NCBI GenBank assembly: GCA_034440635.1
Contig: JAOTON010001597.1
Span: 310,001 to 374,000, forward strand
DNA: 64,000 nt
Direction of reading: 5' to 3'
Source: Lepas anatifera
Taxonomy: Eukaryota; Arthropoda; Thecostraca; Lepadidae
The notes below the pieces were generated by a model that had not been told where the DNA came from, ran no database searches, and worked only from the letters and a program-made list of their open reading frames with translations. This document shows, one piece after another, positions 60,410-64,000 of this stretch. The position numbers and the translations under genes are program-made. Numbering within the stretch: the stretch's first letter is position 1; every line of letters begins with the position of its first letter.

Positions 60410-62590
60410 TCCAAACAGCTGTCATAGTTCTTTAATCTCGGCATGCAATATGAAAATATTGAAACATCCTAAAAACGACGATTTTTAATTAAAAATGGAT
60501 ACGGTTTGTATCTGGATGTATAATCCCGGTCTCTGAATCGGTTGGCCCTTTTCGCCGGGAAGTTTTTTTCGAAACTGGTCGGGGTTCGATCTGTGTTCTT
60601 CTGCAGGACACCCTGTGCCTTTCGCTGATATTTCGTGCTCAAGCTCTTCAAGCTCTTACTTGACGTCCTTGACTGCCAGGAAGAGGGTGCTTGCGCTTTG
60701 GAAACAAAAATAGCGAAAGATTGTGGTTTTGAAAATGGTTCGAAAAGGTTTGTAACCGTTTGTTCTTTTGGGCGTTGTGTTCTTTTGTGAACAGTTTGTA
60801 AAAGCTTGCACTTTCATGCGCTGCGGGGTTTTCAGCAGGGGCTGCCTCGTACATGGTATTGTCTGTTTGATTGAGGCTTTAAATAATTTTGTTAAGTACT
60901 TTTTTTGGTTCTGTCTGCTTGTTTCAAGCAAACTAGAAAAGCTATAGAAATGTTTTTAACCGAAGCCCAAAGTGAAGTTACAGGTAAACAGGGTCGATCT
61001 GGCAAACCTTCCATCTTTTCGTGCCGAACTTGTGGGAAATGTCGGTAAAAATCTGCATTTATGTGCTTTAAGTTATTTGTAAATATTTATTTGCTTTTCA
61101 AAACAACGTAAGCACCATGCAGGAATTTCTGGACACGACACTGGTTCTGGCCATGCTGTTTAGCTGCTCTCTGTCATCCACAGAGCTAGCAATCATGGAG
61201 AATGATGCTCTCTGTATGCTTCCCACTCTTTTCTTAGTTGCGGATCCAGGATTTCGTCGAGGGAAAATGGGACGGCTTAGTGGGACAGCAATACCGCAAT
61301 ACCCATGGCGCCTGGGCAGTGGCGGATCCAGGACTTAATTTGGGGGGGACTTAACCTCCCTCGCCATTGCCTCGGATCAGCCTCCGCATATGTATTAGCT
61401 ATAGGCACTCGGACATTTGGGGGAGGGGAGGGGTTTGAGTTCCTTAGCCAGCCCCCCCGTTGTATCCGCCACTCCAACTGTGAACTATTTAACATCACGA
61501 GGTATTAAATTTGTCTGTCTATTAAATTTGAGTGTTTCTTTGGAGGGAAAGGGTGTATAGAAAATATCAATGCATGGAAATTGATTGATTTGGCCAGAAG
61601 AGCGGTGCATTCTGGGGAGAAGCCGTCAGACAACTGGGGGTAGGTACTCGGGATTAGTGGCCAACACTGGAAGACGCAGGAAAAGGGAGCGTGTTAATAT
61701 AGGGTTCCTCCGACGCCCGACGTCCACAGACAGCACCTCCACCGACTTTGGGGGGCGTGACTGCCCCTTCCCTCCATTCCGTTGCGCCCGTCTCTGCTTC
61801 TCTGCTACCCCTTCCGCTTAAAAAGCTAGACAATGCCCCGTCCCATGCCTTCATTTACAAAACGTTTATAGTCTGTCAGGTTGGTGACCTATGGTGAAAA
61901 TTGGTAAGCTTGTTCAATTGAAAAATAGTTCACCGGTTACAATCACTATATATATTTTTAACGGCGTCAGATTCATCCACCGGCGTACCCAAACGACGTT
62001 AGGAGACAACATATTAAGGAGACAACATATTAATAGTAGATAAATCGCCCTTAAATCCCAAGCAGAAAGTGGCGTGCAAATAGAAAATAATTGAAGGCAT
62101 ATACAAGATAGGAAAGTCTTTAGCGTGGTCGTCTTTCCTTCCCCTCCCCATGCGCTTAGCTGACATGGCGATTGAGACCTGTTTACACCCGAAAGGCTGA
62201 GCTTTTTTGGGGTATTGGAAGCCAATTCAGGAATTGTTTCATCTGCCCGAATTAATCTGGCTTCTGTTCCTTCAACTTTTTATCTTTTTTTAGTAGAGGG
62301 TGTTGGAACAACCCGATAACAACGCCGACCGTCTTTTTGCCGAGAATGGACTTGACACAGGCGGATCCATTGAGCGAGCAGGCAGGTACTCCTCCCCTTG
62401 AGCGACCCATCCGGCATCGCCGTACTGCGTATCCCCCTTTCCGAGACCACCCTGACGCACACTTGGAACGTTGCTTCCTTTTTCCTTCTCCAGGATGCAA
62501 GTATAGATTTTGATTTTGCCCTCGCGATGCGATTTGGCGGTGCTCTGATAGATTTCACGCCGAGAATCGACGCCCATGGCCCGAACGGCG
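60410..62590. other. Gene-poor interval
   Basis: It contains the MITE copy at 61317 and a second left-end fragment near 61240. No supported exon is seen. Confidence 0.4.
61317..61475. mobile_element. hAT-like MITE
   Basis: It starts CAGTGGCGGATCCAGG and ends, by complement, GAGTGGCGGATACAACGGGG. G/C runs sit inside each end as in the copy at 8317. A partial left end (GCGGATCCAGGATTT) lies just upstream at about 61240, so copies may be nested. I found no target duplication. Confidence 0.6.
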
Positions 62591-63784
62591 CCTCCTTCCG
62601 GCCCGAGTGTCACCCTCTTACCGCAGTGTCCCTCCTGTCTGGGATCCTGACTCCGCCCATGGGCCGGGGCAGCCACAGCTGGGAGCTGCAGTGTGAGGGC
62701 AGAGGGCCGACCCGCTGTACCAGGGCCACCCGGCCGGGGTGCGGCGTGGACTGCCCTTGACGCACCGAGACGGCCCATAGCTGGGGCTGCGGCGCCGCAC
62801 GTGCCCGGCCCGGCCCGGCCCGCCTCATTCATTTCACTTGTCGGCGTGTGAGAGCGACGGCGCCCAGTCTCGTCTCGCCGCCGCTCTCGGTTGGCGCGTG
62901 CCGTCGACGCGTCGCGCACGACGGGAATTGGCGAACGGACGACTTCGTCAGACGGCGTGTGAGCGGCGTGCAGTGATAGAGGACAGTCGATTACAGCCGC
63001 GGCGGAGCCTCAGCGGGGTGCGCGGGAGCTGTCGCTGCCTCGTAAACTCCGCCGCGCGACCCGGCGACGTGCTGTGCGCGCGTGCGAGTTGTTGTGACGG
63101 GGCGGCTGCTGTTGCAGACGGCTTCTGGGAAGTGTGTCGCCGGCGAGGTATCAGCTTGCAAGACGTATCGGCGACAGTGGGGCCGGTGCCAGCCGCCGGG
63201 GGAGTGTTGTCAACAGAGCGGCCGCAGCTGCAGGCCCGCTCCGACGAGAGAGGCAGACCGCGCTGCGGCGGGTGTACACTGTACTGGTCGTCTCGCAGTT
63301 GTACCTCCCGGCCTGCGGTACTGAGCGGTACTGCTCAGCCGGTCTGAGAGTACCACGTCCCATCATTTTAATCACCATCGCCAGGGTGCGCTAAAGTCTC
63401 AGCGATGATGATTAGGGATGCGGCTCTAAACGCCTCCCATTCTGGACGGTTCATCATCATAGGAGTAAGAACTTGACCTATGAGAGACTGTGCGTGTGAA
63501 CCTGGGGTACACAGATAGTGAGCTGGTGATTCGGACAGCTGCCGTGTGGGTACCAGTTTGGTACAGGAAGCGAGCTGGGACGTTCCACGTGAATCGCAGT
63601 GACATTCATCGGTGGCATAGTGAAGTAGATTAACCTCATGACGTCATTACGCTGAGGTGGATACTGGAAAAGCCGGCCCAGAAATTAGCGTTTCCATAGG
63701 TGCCTGCGGTGGCTAGATGAGTACTGGCTCTCTCGGGGCTGCATCGGGAAGGTGTTTCGGAGCCGTCGCTGCTGAGATTTGACC
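62590..63784 (+). promoter_or_regulatory. CpG-rich promoter / 5' UTR block
   Basis: About 1.2 kb of GC- and CpG-rich DNA, unlike its surroundings, ending at a candidate first coding exon. Open frames on both strands here look like by-products of composition. Confidence 0.4.
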
Positions 63785-63863
63785 ATGATTGAGTGCTGCC
63801 ATCACGCGATCCCCGCGGTCTCCTCCTGCGACAACGAGCGTTGGGACAACAACGTCTTCCACG
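63785..63863 (+). CDS. Candidate first coding exon (unrecognised gene)
   Basis: The ATG at 63785 opens a 79-bp exon, 26 codons plus one base, with a strong donor (CACG|GTGAGC). It encodes MIECCHHAIPAVSSC, then a DNERWDNNVFH end. Its place directly after a CpG-rich block fits a first exon. I do not recognise the protein. The gene would continue past the window. Confidence 0.45.
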
Positions 63864-64000
63864 GTGAGCCAACAGCCTCTTCGTCTGTCGCTTCACCGTT
63901 CTGGGCGTGTCCCAGTCTCTGGCGCTTACTGCGTTTCAAGTTTCGTTGTTTCTATTGATCCATGGTAGTATGCATTATTGTAGATATTTAGCTGGAAACT

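Overview
The window is nuclear DNA of a metazoan, most likely an arthropod and probably a crustacean. Genes are sparse, split exons have GT/AG borders, TATA boxes and AATAAA signals are recognisable, SINEs, MITEs and LINE fragments are frequent, and nothing looks bacterial. The best taxonomic hint is a DTPEVAAAK-type motif in several genes, which I associate with arthropod cuticle proteins. I cannot name the species.

The dominant content, from about 4.2 to 43.4 kb, is a cluster of six apparently intronless genes for large secreted low-complexity proteins. Each starts with a clean signal peptide, and four have a TATA-like box 50-110 bp upstream of the ATG. On the + strand: gene A (4334-6940, Pro-repeat plus Ser/Thr mucin-like), gene B (11356-16610, acidic Asp repeats with a basic tail, interrupted by frameshifts) and gene F (40640-43033, Gln/Gly/Pro-rich with amphipathic repeats). 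On the - strand: gene C (24977-23417, one frameshift), gene D (28442-26736, Ala/Pro-rich) and gene E (35761-34484, Gln/His-rich). A, B, C and E share a CX6-7C pair just after the signal peptide; C, D and E carry the DTPEV-type motif, and F a diverged version. Together they look like a locally expanded family of extracellular matrix proteins (cuticle, adhesive or similar). The exact role is inference.

From 43 to 64 kb the DNA is gene-poor. It holds isolated exons: a C-terminal membrane-protein exon (48647-48482, -), an internal exon (52395-52559, +), a ubiquitin-specific-protease His-box exon (about 56137-55864, -) and a first coding exon in a CpG-rich block (63785-63863, +). These probably belong to long-intron genes reaching beyond what I can join.

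Mobile DNA is abundant. The most striking piece is a 1.8-kb insertion (56470-58306) flanked by a 14-bp target duplication. It has two perfect 395-bp inverted arms around about 1 kb of degenerate tandem repeats, and a hammerhead-like hairpin in each arm, which suggests a non-autonomous Penelope-like element. Others are a TTAA-flanked element with a huge poly(A) tract (29131-30888), hAT-type MITEs (8317, 53458, 61317), a second MITE family (32594, 39748), a tRNA-type SINE family (about 1900, 3500, 36510), a Jockey-type LINE 3' end (46972-47935) and a decayed transposon-associated gene (38155-38693).
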